A DNA stretch of 35,486 nucleotides, taken from NCBI GenBank assembly GCA_009697105.1, contig SIAQ01000050.1:1-35486 (forward strand). Reading direction: 5' to 3'. How positions within the stretch are numbered: the stretch's first letter is position 1; every line of letters begins with the position of its first letter. This DNA is from Gemmataceae bacterium (lineage in GTDB: Bacteria > Planctomycetota > Planctomycetia > Gemmatales > Gemmataceae). The notes below the pieces were generated by a model. The model saw nothing but the letters and a program-made list of their open reading frames with translations, did no database searches and was not told where the DNA came from. The position numbers and the translations under genes are program-made. Below, piece after piece: positions 22,717 through 31,627 of this stretch.

Positions 22717-24786
22717 ATGAAATCCACAACCATGACACACTTCCGCATCCTTGCCGTTCTAATCATTGCGTCCGTCGTTGGCCCCGTCGCGGCGCAAACG
22801 TCGTTTCCAATGATCACCCACGCCTACCCCGTGGCGCTACAACGTGGCACGACGACGGAAATCTCCGCCGATGGCCAGATGAATTTCTCCGGTGCGTACA
22901 AAGCGTTGTTTGAAGGCGCCGGCATAAGCGCGGAAGTGAACAGCCCGCCTCCCGTGCCTGGCGTCATTCTCAAGACGGTAAAAATGAAGGTTACCGTTGC
23001 CAAGGACGCCGAACTCGGCGTGCGTGAATTCCGCATCGCCACCTCGCTTGGCCTGTCGTCGGTCGGGCAACTCGTGATCGTCGATGATCCCGTTGTCATG
23101 GAAAGGCCGAACAACAACACCGTGCCACAATCACAAGACATCAAGCTGCCGTGCGTGCTGGCGGGGAAGCTTGAGATTATCGAGGACGTCGATTGGTTCA
23201 AGTTCGAGGCCAAGGAAGGCGAGTTCGTAGCCTTTGAAATGTTCTGCGCTCGCATACAGGACAAGATTCACGACCTGCAAAAGCACGCCAAGCCGATGCT
23301 GACGCTGCTCGACGCTGAAGGCCGCGAATTGGCCGCCAATGATACGTTCTTCTTCGCCGACCCGATGCTGGCGTACAAGATTCCGAAGGCGGGCACGTAT
23401 TATTTGCAAGTACGCGAATCCACCTATGACGGCGATCCGCGCTGGGTCTATGCAATCGTCGCGACGAACCGGCCCTATGCGTCGCACCTCTTCCCGATGG
23501 CGGGAAATCCCGGCAAGACGATCGACGTCGATCCGATCGGTTCCGCCGGCGCGAAGGGTAAGGTCCTTTTCAAAATTCCCGGGGAGCTTGGCATCCAGCA
23601 GGTGCAGCTCGATATTGACGGCGTGAAGACCAACCCCGCCACCTTCATCGTCAGCAACTTGCCGCAGTTCGTCGAGCAAGAACCAAACGACGATCCCGCC
23701 AAGGCGACGCGCGTCACGCTGCCGGCGGGCATCAATGGCCAAATCGGCAAGAAACGCGATATCGATCATTTCGTTTTCAATGCGACGAAAGCCAAGGCGA
23801 TCCGCTTGGAACTCAAGGCCCGCCGATTCGGCACGCTGCTCAACTCATCGCTTCACGGCATCCTCGAAATCATGAACACAAAAGGCGTTGTCATTGCGTC
23901 GAGCGATGTCACGCACGGCCTGGAAGCGTCGCTCGTCTTCACGCCTGCGGTCGATGGCGATTACATTCTGCGCATTCGCGATATTAACAGCAAAGGCTCC
24001 GAATCCGCTGTCTACCATATCGAAGCCGACTGGGCGCTGCCTGACTTCACCGTGCGCTGCGATCCCGACAAGACGATGATCGGCCCCGGCAGTGCGACGT
24101 CGTGGTATGTCCACGTCGTCCGCGCCAACGGCTTCACCGGGCCCGTCGAAATCAAAGTGAACGGCTTGCCCAAAGAAATCACGGCAAGCCAACTGGCCAT
24201 CCCGCCAAGCATGACCCAGGGCGTGATCGTGCTGACAGCCGCGCCGGATGCCAAACTAGCCGCGACGAATGTCGAGGTCGTCGGTTTCGGCAAAATCAAG
24301 AACGCCGAGGGAAAGGACGAAGTGATCGTCCGCAGGCCCGTCTCTAATCAGGAAATCTATCTCCCCGGTGGCGGGCGCGGGCGCTTCGACGTGAATCTGC
24401 AAAGCGTCGCCGTAACATCCACGTCGGATATTGTCAAAGTCGAAGTTAGTATCTCCAAAATCACGCTCAAGCCCGGCGAAGAAATCAAGATCGAAGTGAC
24501 GCTGCACCGTAGTTCGGAGTACGACAAGGGCGTCTTCCTTGACGTGATGTTGCAACATCTCGGCTCGATCATCGGCAACCCGCTGCCGCCTGGCGTGACC
24601 ATTGTGCCCGGCAAAAGCAAGACGCTGCTCGGAAATGCCAGCAAGGGATTCATCACGCTCAAAGTGGCAGCGAACGCCGAGCCTATCGACGATGTGCCGA
24701 TCAGCGTGATCGCGAATGTGTCGATCAACTTCGTCGTGAAGGTCCACTATTCGAGCGTGCCGATTCTGATTTCGATACGGAAGTAA
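22717..24786 (+). CDS. Exported PPC-domain protein (cluster B)
   Basis: A 689-residue protein. ATG 22717 or 22732 (MTHFRILAVLIIASVVGPVA) is the likely start, directly before a signal peptide; the frame to 22660 runs through the intergenic hairpin and is rejected. A TIG-like segment (ITHAYPVALQRGTTTEISAD) is followed by two PPC units. The first lies around DVDWFKFEAKEGEFVAFEMF; the second starts VEQEPNDDPAKATRVTLPAG and continues KRDIDHFVFNATKAKAIRLE. The C-terminal half has Ig-like beta-strands. The organisation parallels the cluster A PPC protein but is longer. It closes the cluster B set; the next gene is a decayed mobile nuclease. Confidence 0.86.
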   Translation: MKSTTMTHFRILAVLIIASVVGPVAAQTSFPMITHAYPVALQRGTTTEISADGQMNFSGAYKALFEGAGISAEVNSPPPVPGVILKTVKMKVTVAKDAELGVREFRIATSLGLSSVGQLVIVDDPVVMERPNNNTVPQSQDIKLPCVLAGKLEIIEDVDWFKFEAKEGEFVAFEMFCARIQDKIHDLQKHAKPMLTLLDAEGRELAANDTFFFADPMLAYKIPKAGTYYLQVRESTYDGDPRWVYAIVATNRPYASHLFPMAGNPGKTIDVDPIGSAGAKGKVLFKIPGELGIQQVQLDIDGVKTNPATFIVSNLPQFVEQEPNDDPAKATRVTLPAGINGQIGKKRDIDHFVFNATKAKAIRLELKARRFGTLLNSSLHGILEIMNTKGVVIASSDVTHGLEASLVFTPAVDGDYILRIRDINSKGSESAVYHIEADWALPDFTVRCDPDKTMIGPGSATSWYVHVVRANGFTGPVEIKVNGLPKEITASQLAIPPSMTQGVIVLTAAPDAKLAATNVEVVGFGKIKNAEGKDEVIVRRPVSNQEIYLPGGGRGRFDVNLQSVAVTSTSDIVKVEVSISKITLKPGEEIKIEVTLHRSSEYDKGVFLDVMLQHLGSIIGNPLPPGVTIVPGKSKTLLGNASKGFITLKVAANAEPIDDVPISVIANVSINFVVKVHYSSVPILISIRK

Positions 24787-24813
24787 CGGCAATTTGGTTT
24801 CGGAAACCTTCTG

Positions 24814-25736
24814 ATGAAGACCGGTATCAATCCTTGTGTCGATTACGCCTTCAAAATTGTGTTTGGCAGCGTCGAGTATACCACCATTTTGCCAAGCTTT
24901 CTGCAGGCTGTCCTGGGGACCATGGAGGATCCGTTGATGGAACTTCAGTTGCTCAACCTTTCAGCGTGAAGGACTCAGCAACGGATAAGCTCGCCATACT
25001 CGACATCAAAGCGCGCGATGCGAAAGGCCGACACCTTAACATCGAAATGCAATTATTCGGTTTTGCAGCGTTGCCCAACCGGATACTATATTATTGGGCG
25101 AAGCTGCATACCTCGCAACTGAGAGAAGGCGACAGTTATGCGAAACCGACGCCGACGATTTCGATCGCCATCGTGAATGCGGTGCTGTATCCCGATGTAA
25201 ATGAATTCATACAGCATTTTCAATTGCGGAGCGCATCGCATTTGGCTGAGCTGTTTGGCGAACAAATTTCGATCTATTTGATCGAACTGCCAAAGTTCAA
25301 GTTGTAGTCGCACGAATTGAAGACCCCGTTGGACCGTTGGCTTTACTTTTTGGCGCACGGTGCGGAACTTGACAAGAGTGCATTGCCTGATACGCTTCAA
25401 ACGCCACCGATTCAGCAAGCGATGGAGGTACTCGATATGCTTTCACAAAGTGACCTTGAACGAGAGCAATACGAAGCCAGGCTGAAATGGCAGCGTGACC
25501 CAATGGCATTTCAGGAGGTCGCCGAGCGCAAAGCAGAACAAAGTTACATCCGAGGCCATGCAACAGGCCAGGTCGAAGGACGTGCGCACGGTAAGGCGAT
25601 TGCGTCGATCCAGCTATACCAGCGGTTGCTGGGTCTGCCGATCGAATCGGACGACGACTTGGCGGATTTGGCCCTCGAGGAACTTCGGTTGCGTGCGACC
25701 GCATTGGAGGAGGAATTCCAAAATCGACGCGGCTAG
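24814..25736 (+). pseudogene. Rpn-family PD-(D/E)XK nuclease/putative transposase, broken
   Basis: The start MKTGINPCVDYAFKIVFGSV at ATG 24814 is the family's typical N-terminus. This frame stops at TGA 24967. The family sequence resumes in a different frame with PFSVKDSATDKLAILDIKAR, then GRHLNIEMQ (the D and ExQ catalytic positions) and ILYYWAKLHTSQL, so one base has been lost or gained around 24950-24960. A second lesion is an in-frame TAG at 25305-25307, after which ELKTPLDRWLYFLAHG continues in the same frame. The C-terminus ends in the basic helical tail ALEEEFQNRRG. Rpn proteins promote recA-independent recombination. With two lesions the gene is almost certainly dead. Confidence 0.82.
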
Positions 25737-25948
25737 CAGGGAGGCGTGTCGTCTGGTTATTGCGAGGTACCGAAGATGTACGATGTAAAGCCCATGGCTA
25801 TGACATTTTTGCACTATCGGTGCTCGAAAATGCGCAACTTCAAAAGTCGCGCCTGAAGATGAGCGCAACAATCTGGTAAACATTCAGCACTTTGGGTTCA
25901 TCCCAAATGTAGCCGTTCGCTCGCTATTTGACGCGCCCCGACAAAGCT

Positions 25949-25991
25949 ACGAGCCGGAAGCGTAAGCGACGGTTATTATCGGTCCGTCGCT
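25949..25991. repeat. Partial copy of the ACGAGCCGGAAGCG repeat
   Basis: The left arm at 25949-25972 equals the left arm of the 9511 palindrome and is followed by a shorter partner (CCGTCGCT at 25984-25991), giving an 8-bp stem. The right arm has diverged. It lies about 30 bp past the 3' end of the cluster C DUF1501 gene. The rest of the 25737-26017 gap shows nothing recognisable. Confidence 0.6.
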
Positions 25992-26017
25992 AGCGACTAT
26001 TGTCGCGGGCGTTTATT

Positions 26018-27397
26018 TCACGCGATCAAATTGTGGTTCACTACGCCGCTCACGTCGGTCAGGCGGTAGTCGCGACCTGAATAACGGTAGGTCAGGCGTT
26101 CGTGGTTGATGCCCATCAGGTGCAGCATCGTTGCGTGGAGATCGTGAACGTGCATGCGGCCATCCTGGGCGGCGAAGCCGAACTCGTCGGACGCGCCCCA
26201 GACGTAACCACCTTTGACGCCGCCGCCGGCCATGAACACGGTGAAACCGTGATTGTTGTGATCTCGCCCCGTCGCACCCTCGGATGTCGGCGTGCGGCCA
26301 AACTCGCCGCCCCAAAGGACGAGCGTGTCTTCGAGCAAGCCACGATGCTTGAGGTCTTTGAGCAACGCCGCGACGGGCTGATCGACGGTGCGAGCGTTAT
26401 TGCGATGGTTGGCGATGCTGCCGTGGTCGTCCCACGGCTGTCCGCTGCCCGTGTAGATTTGCACCATCCGCACGCCGCGTTCGACAAGTCGTCGGGCGAC
26501 GAGGCAAGCGTCGTTGAACTGCCCTCGGCCATAGAGGTCGCGCGTCACCTGGGTTTCGCGGTTGAGGTCGAAGACTTCCTGCGCCTCATATTGCATGCGG
26601 AACGCCATCTCCATCGACTGGATGCGTGCTTCGAGCGGGTTGTCGTTGCCGCCGCGATTTTGCAGGTGCATCTGGTTCAGGCGGCGCATCAGGTCCATCT
26701 GCTCGCGCTGGGCTGATTGGTTGATGTAGGTGTTGGAGAGATTCTGCAACACGCGCCGCGGGTCCATGTTCGAGTTGTTGATGTGCGTCCCTTGGAAGAT
26801 GCCCGGCAAGAAGCTGTTGGACCACAGCGCGGGGCCAATAACTGGGAAGCCGGGGCACATTGTCACGAAGCCCGGCAGATTCTGGTTCTCCGAGCCGAGG
26901 CCGTAGAGGAGCCACGAGCCCATGCTGGGGCGGACCGGTTGCATGTCGCCACAGGTCATCATGAGCAGCGACGGTTCGTGGTTCGGCACGTTCGTGTACA
27001 TCGAACGGATGACGCAAAGATCGTCGGCACATTCGCCGATGCGCGGAAAGATTTCGCTGACAGGCAGCCCGGAGTTGCCACAACGGTTGAAGCGGAAGGG
27101 CGACATCATCAACCCGCCGGTGCGCCGTTCCGTGCCGCGGTCGGCCGTCGGCGGACGCTGACCGTTGTAGCGTACGAGCGCCGGCTTCGGGTCAAACGTA
27201 TCGACCTGCGACGGCCCGCCGTTCATGAACACATGGATGATGCGCTTCGCCTTGGGAGCGAAATGCGCCGGCCTCGGCGCGAGCGGATTATTGCTCGGCG
27301 CTTGCGCGAGCAGGTTCTGGTCCGACATGAGCGTCGCCAGGCCGAGCATACCGAATCCGGTGGCGGTTTGTTGTAAGAGGTCGCGACGAGTTAGCAT
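26018..27397 (-). CDS. DUF1501 protein with Tat signal (cluster C)
   Basis: A 459-residue DUF1501 protein. ATG 27397 follows AAGGA by 8 nt and opens MLTRRDLLQQTATGFGMLGL, a twin-arginine signal; the frame to 27457 is not supported. Family landmarks: HVFMNGGPSQVDTFDPKP, VPNHEPSLLMMTCGDMQPVR, GRGQFNDACLVARRLVERGV, GEFGRTPTSEG and the GRDHNNHGFTVFMAGGGVKG block, ending HERLTYRYSGRDYRLTDVSG. It is a full-length and closer match to the common planctomycete type than the cluster A copy. It normally pairs with a DUF1549/DUF1553 gene; here that partner (28753-31401) is separated by three small genes. Confidence 0.92.
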   Translation of the reverse strand: MLTRRDLLQQTATGFGMLGLATLMSDQNLLAQAPSNNPLAPRPAHFAPKAKRIIHVFMNGGPSQVDTFDPKPALVRYNGQRPPTADRGTERRTGGLMMSPFRFNRCGNSGLPVSEIFPRIGECADDLCVIRSMYTNVPNHEPSLLMMTCGDMQPVRPSMGSWLLYGLGSENQNLPGFVTMCPGFPVIGPALWSNSFLPGIFQGTHINNSNMDPRRVLQNLSNTYINQSAQREQMDLMRRLNQMHLQNRGGNDNPLEARIQSMEMAFRMQYEAQEVFDLNRETQVTRDLYGRGQFNDACLVARRLVERGVRMVQIYTGSGQPWDDHGSIANHRNNARTVDQPVAALLKDLKHRGLLEDTLVLWGGEFGRTPTSEGATGRDHNNHGFTVFMAGGGVKGGYVWGASDEFGFAAQDGRMHVHDLHATMLHLMGINHERLTYRYSGRDYRLTDVSGVVNHNLIA

Positions 27398-27453
27398 AGG
27401 AAATCCTTGCTTAGGTCTGTTTAGGGACGTTACAGTAGGTTTATTATAGTAGC

Positions 27454-27921
27454 TCAACTTTTTGAACGATTCTTAATTCTTGGCTTGAAATAACCAGTGG
27501 GTCCGACCGAAAATGCTTCCCAGGCGTCGAACTCCTCAACATCTGGATCGAATGGATGCGAACGATATAGCGCAACCTGAAGCTTTGGAAAGACTATCGA
27601 GCCTTGGTCATTATTGTAATCCGATCGGGCGGAGAGAATCCCGACTAACTTTGATGCCTCCGTCCGGAATACATCGTGACCGTCGAACAGAAAGGACGAA
27701 TCCTCCTCATCCCACAATTCGACGAAGCCCACAACGGGTTCATCTCCGGTGTAATAAATGTGCATGCCAAGTGTGTCAAACGCATCCGTTTCATGCCGAG
27801 ATTTCTGAGATTTTCTAAACGTATCGAAATCGGCCCGGAGAGCCTTGCGAACCTGTTCGCGAGCAATGCCAAAACAAACGGGCCCCACGCCTACCATCGG
27901 TGTTATTTTGAATGTTCGCAT
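27454..27921 (-). CDS. Unrecognised 155-residue protein
   Basis: I start it at ATG 27921 (MRTFKITPMVGVGPVCFGIA), because the longer frame overlaps the toxin gene; the ribosome site is weak. The opening GVGPVCFGIAREQVRKAL resembles a small soluble domain with the pattern GVGxIxFGMxxxEV that I associate with hypothetical or immunity-like proteins. An acidic, aromatic-rich middle (FVELWDEEDSSFLFDGHDVF) follows, then a basic C-terminus. No signal peptide or membrane segment. It lies 40 bp after the toxin gene in the same direction, so it may be a third gene of that module. Function unknown. Confidence 0.6.
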   Translation of the reverse strand: MRTFKITPMVGVGPVCFGIAREQVRKALRADFDTFRKSQKSRHETDAFDTLGMHIYYTGDEPVVGFVELWDEEDSSFLFDGHDVFRTEASKLVGILSARSDYNNDQGSIVFPKLQVALYRSHPFDPDVEEFDAWEAFSVGPTGYFKPRIKNRSKS

Positions 27922-27961
27922 CGGCCGACGAGCCTTTACTTTTTGCTGGTGTGGTATCGTC

Positions 27962-28366
27962 TCATGCCGCATAGTCCACAGGCCCCTCTCCGTGTTCGCC
28001 GAGTTGCCACTCACAGAGCGGAAGGAAACGCACCTGGCCAATCCACTCCTCCATCACACTCGCGGACCAGATCAAGATTAGGCTGTCGATCACCGGCCCA
28101 ATGGGTCTGGTTTGCTGGATCATCAACAAGCCGTTCATCGTTTCGCGGCGATTGACCATATCATACGCGGCGTTCGTCATCGTGTTTACGTCATGCGATA
28201 CCACGATAAATCCATGCCGAGCGGCGTAGGCAAGGACTTCGGCATCTTCCTTGGCGCCCATGCCGACATCACGCGCTCGAACAAATTCAATCGCCGGTTC
28301 GCTTCGATGAACACCGGTAATGATATGTTCGTTCAAGTCATTATCGGCAAAAAAACGCGGCGTCAT
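27962..28366 (-). CDS. DUF5615 PIN-like protein, likely toxin
   Basis: A 134-residue protein of the DUF5615 PIN-like family. The opening RFFADNDLNEHI carries the first acidic residues; the next conserved blocks are ARDVGMGAKEDAEVLAYAAR and FIVVSHDVNTM. Together these supply the Asp-rich site expected of a PIN nuclease. Its ATG overlaps the stop of the preceding DUF433 gene by ATGA, the usual pairing for this toxin-antitoxin type. RNA cleavage is inferred from the family; no target can be read from sequence. About 30 residues longer at the C-terminus than I expect for the family. Confidence 0.78.
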   Translation of the reverse strand: MTPRFFADNDLNEHIITGVHRSEPAIEFVRARDVGMGAKEDAEVLAYAARHGFIVVSHDVNTMTNAAYDMVNRRETMNGLLMIQQTRPIGPVIDSLILIWSASVMEEWIGQVRFLPLCEWQLGEHGEGPVDYAA

Positions 28367-28680
28367 TTCGCGTCCGCCATTTTGTGTTTTCGAAGCCGCT
28401 CGATAACGGCACTCGGCATCGCCTCTGCGTTGGCTCTCGCTTTTGCCCAGACTTCGTCTTGGCGCAAAAGATAGTCGTCAACCTCAGTCGTATTTGCGAG
28501 GTAGTAGGCGATGCTGCCGTATACAAACTCAAGGCTCAGGGCTGGGTACTCCTGTCGGATCGTCTCGGCAGAATGGCCTTGGCGAAACGCTGCCACGACG
28601 GAATCAAGCATCACGCGCGTAGCACCAACGCGATAGACGCCGTTTTCATCGACTCGGACGTAGGCGTTTTTTTGGCTCAT
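28363..28680 (-). CDS. DUF433 protein, likely antitoxin
   Basis: A 105-residue protein starting at ATG 28680 (MSQKNAYVRVDENGVYRVGA); the frame to 28728 has no ribosome site. The DUF433 core is visible: TRVMLDSVVAAFRQGHSAET followed by IRQEYPALSLEFVYGSIAYY, a winged-helix-like domain that would bind DNA and neutralise the partner. The C-terminal helix (about 75-105) probably contacts the toxin. It is translationally coupled to the DUF5615 gene. Such pairs usually autoregulate; I did not find a clear operator. Confidence 0.78.
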   Translation of the reverse strand: MSQKNAYVRVDENGVYRVGATRVMLDSVVAAFRQGHSAETIRQEYPALSLEFVYGSIAYYLANTTEVDDYLLRQDEVWAKARANAEAMPSAVIERLRKHKMADAK

Positions 28681-28752
28681 TTTCTTGCTTCTACTATTAT
28701 TTGCCTGGGTTCGTCGCCCGCACAGCATTTTGCGGGCGCTAAACCTGAACCA

Positions 28753-31401
28753 TCAATCCACATACATAAACTCATTGCTCCCGATCAGAATCTGAGCCAC
28801 CCGCTCCCAGCGAGTCAAGCGGTTCTCCGTCGGCTGTTCGTCCTTGCCATTCAGGAACGCTAGAAATACTTGCGATTCGTCGCCGCTCGCGGGGCGACCG
28901 TACGCCACCGCGAACGCACGCTGCAAACGCTCAGCATCGGTCGCGCCTTCCTTCTGCACGCGGGCGGCAAATGCTTTCGACGTCTCGATCACGAACGGGC
29001 TGTTGAGCACGAATAGTTGCTGCTGAGGCACGGTTGTCTCGCTACGGCGTTCGCTCGTGATGTTCGCGTCCGGGAAGTCGAACAGCCGCAGCAGCGGGTT
29101 GAGGTCGTGCCGGCTGATCTTCGCGTAAACCGTGCGGCGGACATTATCGACGGCGGAAAGGTTCGTCGTCGGCCCGCCGAGCTTCGCGTCAAGCTTGCCA
29201 CTGGCCGCGAGCATGGCGTCGCGCCAGCTTTCGACGTCGAGCCGCCGGCGATTCATACGCCACAGCCATTGGTTGTCGCCATCTTTGCTGAAGTTTTTCT
29301 CGTCGCGCTCGGCGGCGAGCTGATAGACGGCGGAGAGCATGATCTCGCGGTGTAATTTCTTGAACGACCAGCCGTTGTCCATGAATCGGACTGCGAGATA
29401 TTCCAGCAATTCCGGGTGCGTCGGTCGATCGCCCAGTTCGCCGAAGTTGCTCGGCGAGCCGACGATCGCGCGGCCGAAGTGATACTGCCAAACGCGGTTG
29501 ACCATGACGCGAGCCGTCAGCGGGTTGTCCTTGCTGGCGATGGCGTTGGCCAACTCCAGCCGACCGCTGCCTTGCGTGAACTTCGCCGGTTCGTCGCCAG
29601 CAATAATCTTGAGAAACCGCCGCGGCGCGACCTCGCCGAGTTTGGCGGGGTTGCCTCGCAGCATGATTTTCATGTCAGTTGAGCCCGCCTCGGCCAAGCC
29701 ATGTGCGATCGGCACGGTTTTGGCGTTGTCGCTCTTTTGCAGCTTCGCCAACGCCACTGCCGATTCGTCGAGTTTCTTCCGTGTCGCTTCGGGCAAAAGG
29801 GCTTTGACCTGATTGTCGGAGAGTTGGAACACCGAGTTGTCGGCATAGAAAAGCGTGTTGAGCAACTCCATCTTCATCTTATCGAGCTTGCCCTTGGCAC
29901 TAATCAGGCCACGCACCTGTTTCTGCATCGTCTCGGCGGCGGTTCGTACTTCCATCTCGGAGGCGGTCATCTTGCGCATCATCTCGAAACCGACAGCTTT
30001 CTCCACAAACTTCATGCATCGGCTCAGCACGGCCTGATCGATCTTTTCGGTCTTGGAGAATTCCGTGAGCGATGCTTTCGGATTCCTTTGCTTCAACGAC
30101 TGGAATTTCCACGAGGCCACGAGGTACTGGCCCAACTCGTTCGATTTTGCCTCCGCGCGTTGGGCCTTTTCCTTGCGCAACGTCTCTTTGATCTCGCTAT
30201 CGAGCGTCTTGATTCGGGCCTGTGTTTCCTCCATCTGCTTCGTCTTTGCCTTGTCGGTCAATGGCACATTCGCGAGTTTGCTGTTCGTGAAAATGCCCGC
30301 CAATGAATAGTAGTCGATCTGCGGAACCGGGTCGAATTTGTGGTCATGGCAGCGAGCGCACGACACCGTCAAACCCAGGAAACCGCGCGTCAACGTATCG
30401 ACGCGATCATCCAGTTCATCGGCGGCAGCCTTGGCGGCATCGGTGTTCTTGTAATATTGGGCGCCGAGACCGAACAGGCCGAGAGCCGGCAGGTTCTGCA
30501 CGCGTGTCGGCGTGTCCTTCTCGATCAAATCAGCCGCGATCTGCAACCGTATGAACTGATCGTACGGCATATCGTCATTCAGCGCATTGACTACCCAGTC
30601 GCGATAGCGCCAGGCATTCGTGTTCGGCGTTACCGCGAAGGTATGGGCCTGGTCTTCCGCATAACGCGCGACATCGAGCCAATAACGGCCCCAACGCTCG
30701 CCATAATGTGGCGACGCCAGCAGACGATCGATGACCTTCGCAAACGCATCGCCCGATTCGTCTCGCAAATACGACTCAACCTCGTCAGGCGTCGGCGGTA
30801 GGCCGGTCAGGTCGAATGTCGCTCGCCGAATCAACTCGCGCTTCCCGGCTGGGCGCACGGGTGTCAATTGCTCGGCCTCTAGTTTCGCCAAGACAAAGCG
30901 GTCGATCGGGGTTTTCACCCAGCTGCTATTCTTCACGATTGGCAGCGTCGGCATCTTTGGCTGCTGAAACGACCAGAATGCACGCGCCTTCTTCCAGTCG
31001 ATCGTGTCCGCGACCGCCGGCTGTTTGCCATCGCGCGGGTCGGCGGCACCGGTGTCGATCCAGCGTTCGAAGTCGGCGATCACGTTATCGGGCAGCTTCT
31101 TCTCTTTCGACGGCATCGCCAACTCAGGGTCAGCATGGCGAATCGCCTTGATAAGCAGACTATCCTTGGCCTTGCCGATGACAATCGCCGGTCCGCTCAC
31201 ACCGCCCTTGAGCACGCCTGACTTGCTGTCGAGCCGGAGCTTGCCGTTGGCTTTGGTTTCGCCATGACATTTGAGGCAGTTCTCAATGAGGACGGGCCGA
31301 ATCTTTGACTCGAAAAACGCGACCTTGTCGACATCGCCCGCCAGGGAGATGTTCGTGGCAGCCAAGAGTCCAAGTGAAACGACGAGAATGCGGGTAAGCA
31401 T
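28753..31401 (-). CDS. PSCyt1-DUF1549-DUF1553 protein (cluster C)
   Basis: An 882-residue exported protein. I chose ATG 31401 (MLTRILVVSLGLLAATNISL), just before a signal peptide; the frame to 31521 lacks support. The PSCyt1 domain carries CLKCH (C42-H46) within IRPVLIENCLKCHGETKANG, then WIDTGAADPRDGK. DUF1549 follows (PIDRFVLAKLEAE, RRATFDLTGLPPTPDEVESY, and the second motif CARCHDHKFDP). A coiled-coil insert (about 425-475, TQARIKTLDSEIKETLRKEK) separates it from DUF1553 (LANAIASKDNPLTARVMVNR, then VWQYHFGRAIVGSPSNFGEL). Unlike the cluster A and B proteins it has standard CX2CH spacing and no BIG2 domain, so it belongs to a different PSCyt subgroup. Its partner is probably the DUF1501 gene at 26018. 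Confidence 0.92.
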   Translation of the reverse strand: MLTRILVVSLGLLAATNISLAGDVDKVAFFESKIRPVLIENCLKCHGETKANGKLRLDSKSGVLKGGVSGPAIVIGKAKDSLLIKAIRHADPELAMPSKEKKLPDNVIADFERWIDTGAADPRDGKQPAVADTIDWKKARAFWSFQQPKMPTLPIVKNSSWVKTPIDRFVLAKLEAEQLTPVRPAGKRELIRRATFDLTGLPPTPDEVESYLRDESGDAFAKVIDRLLASPHYGERWGRYWLDVARYAEDQAHTFAVTPNTNAWRYRDWVVNALNDDMPYDQFIRLQIAADLIEKDTPTRVQNLPALGLFGLGAQYYKNTDAAKAAADELDDRVDTLTRGFLGLTVSCARCHDHKFDPVPQIDYYSLAGIFTNSKLANVPLTDKAKTKQMEETQARIKTLDSEIKETLRKEKAQRAEAKSNELGQYLVASWKFQSLKQRNPKASLTEFSKTEKIDQAVLSRCMKFVEKAVGFEMMRKMTASEMEVRTAAETMQKQVRGLISAKGKLDKMKMELLNTLFYADNSVFQLSDNQVKALLPEATRKKLDESAVALAKLQKSDNAKTVPIAHGLAEAGSTDMKIMLRGNPAKLGEVAPRRFLKIIAGDEPAKFTQGSGRLELANAIASKDNPLTARVMVNRVWQYHFGRAIVGSPSNFGELGDRPTHPELLEYLAVRFMDNGWSFKKLHREIMLSAVYQLAAERDEKNFSKDGDNQWLWRMNRRRLDVESWRDAMLAASGKLDAKLGGPTTNLSAVDNVRRTVYAKISRHDLNPLLRLFDFPDANITSERRSETTVPQQQLFVLNSPFVIETSKAFAARVQKEGATDAERLQRAFAVAYGRPASGDESQVFLAFLNGKDEQPTENRLTRWERVAQILIGSNEFMYVD

Positions 31402-31627
31402 GCGATGATTTCCAAAATGCCAACGGGTAAGCGAACAATCGGCAGGAGGGATTTTTACGGCTTCTTCTATTTTCCACATTTTCCGCAGACTGGCAAGCGG
31501 AATCTGGCAAATACGCCGCACCTTTGTGGCTGTAGCAGCGGCTTTCGTCCCGATTCAGGTTTGCCGATAGCGGAGGAATAGGGCGGTTGTAGTTTCGGTT
31601 TTTCAACAACGACTCTTGTTCGCGGGG

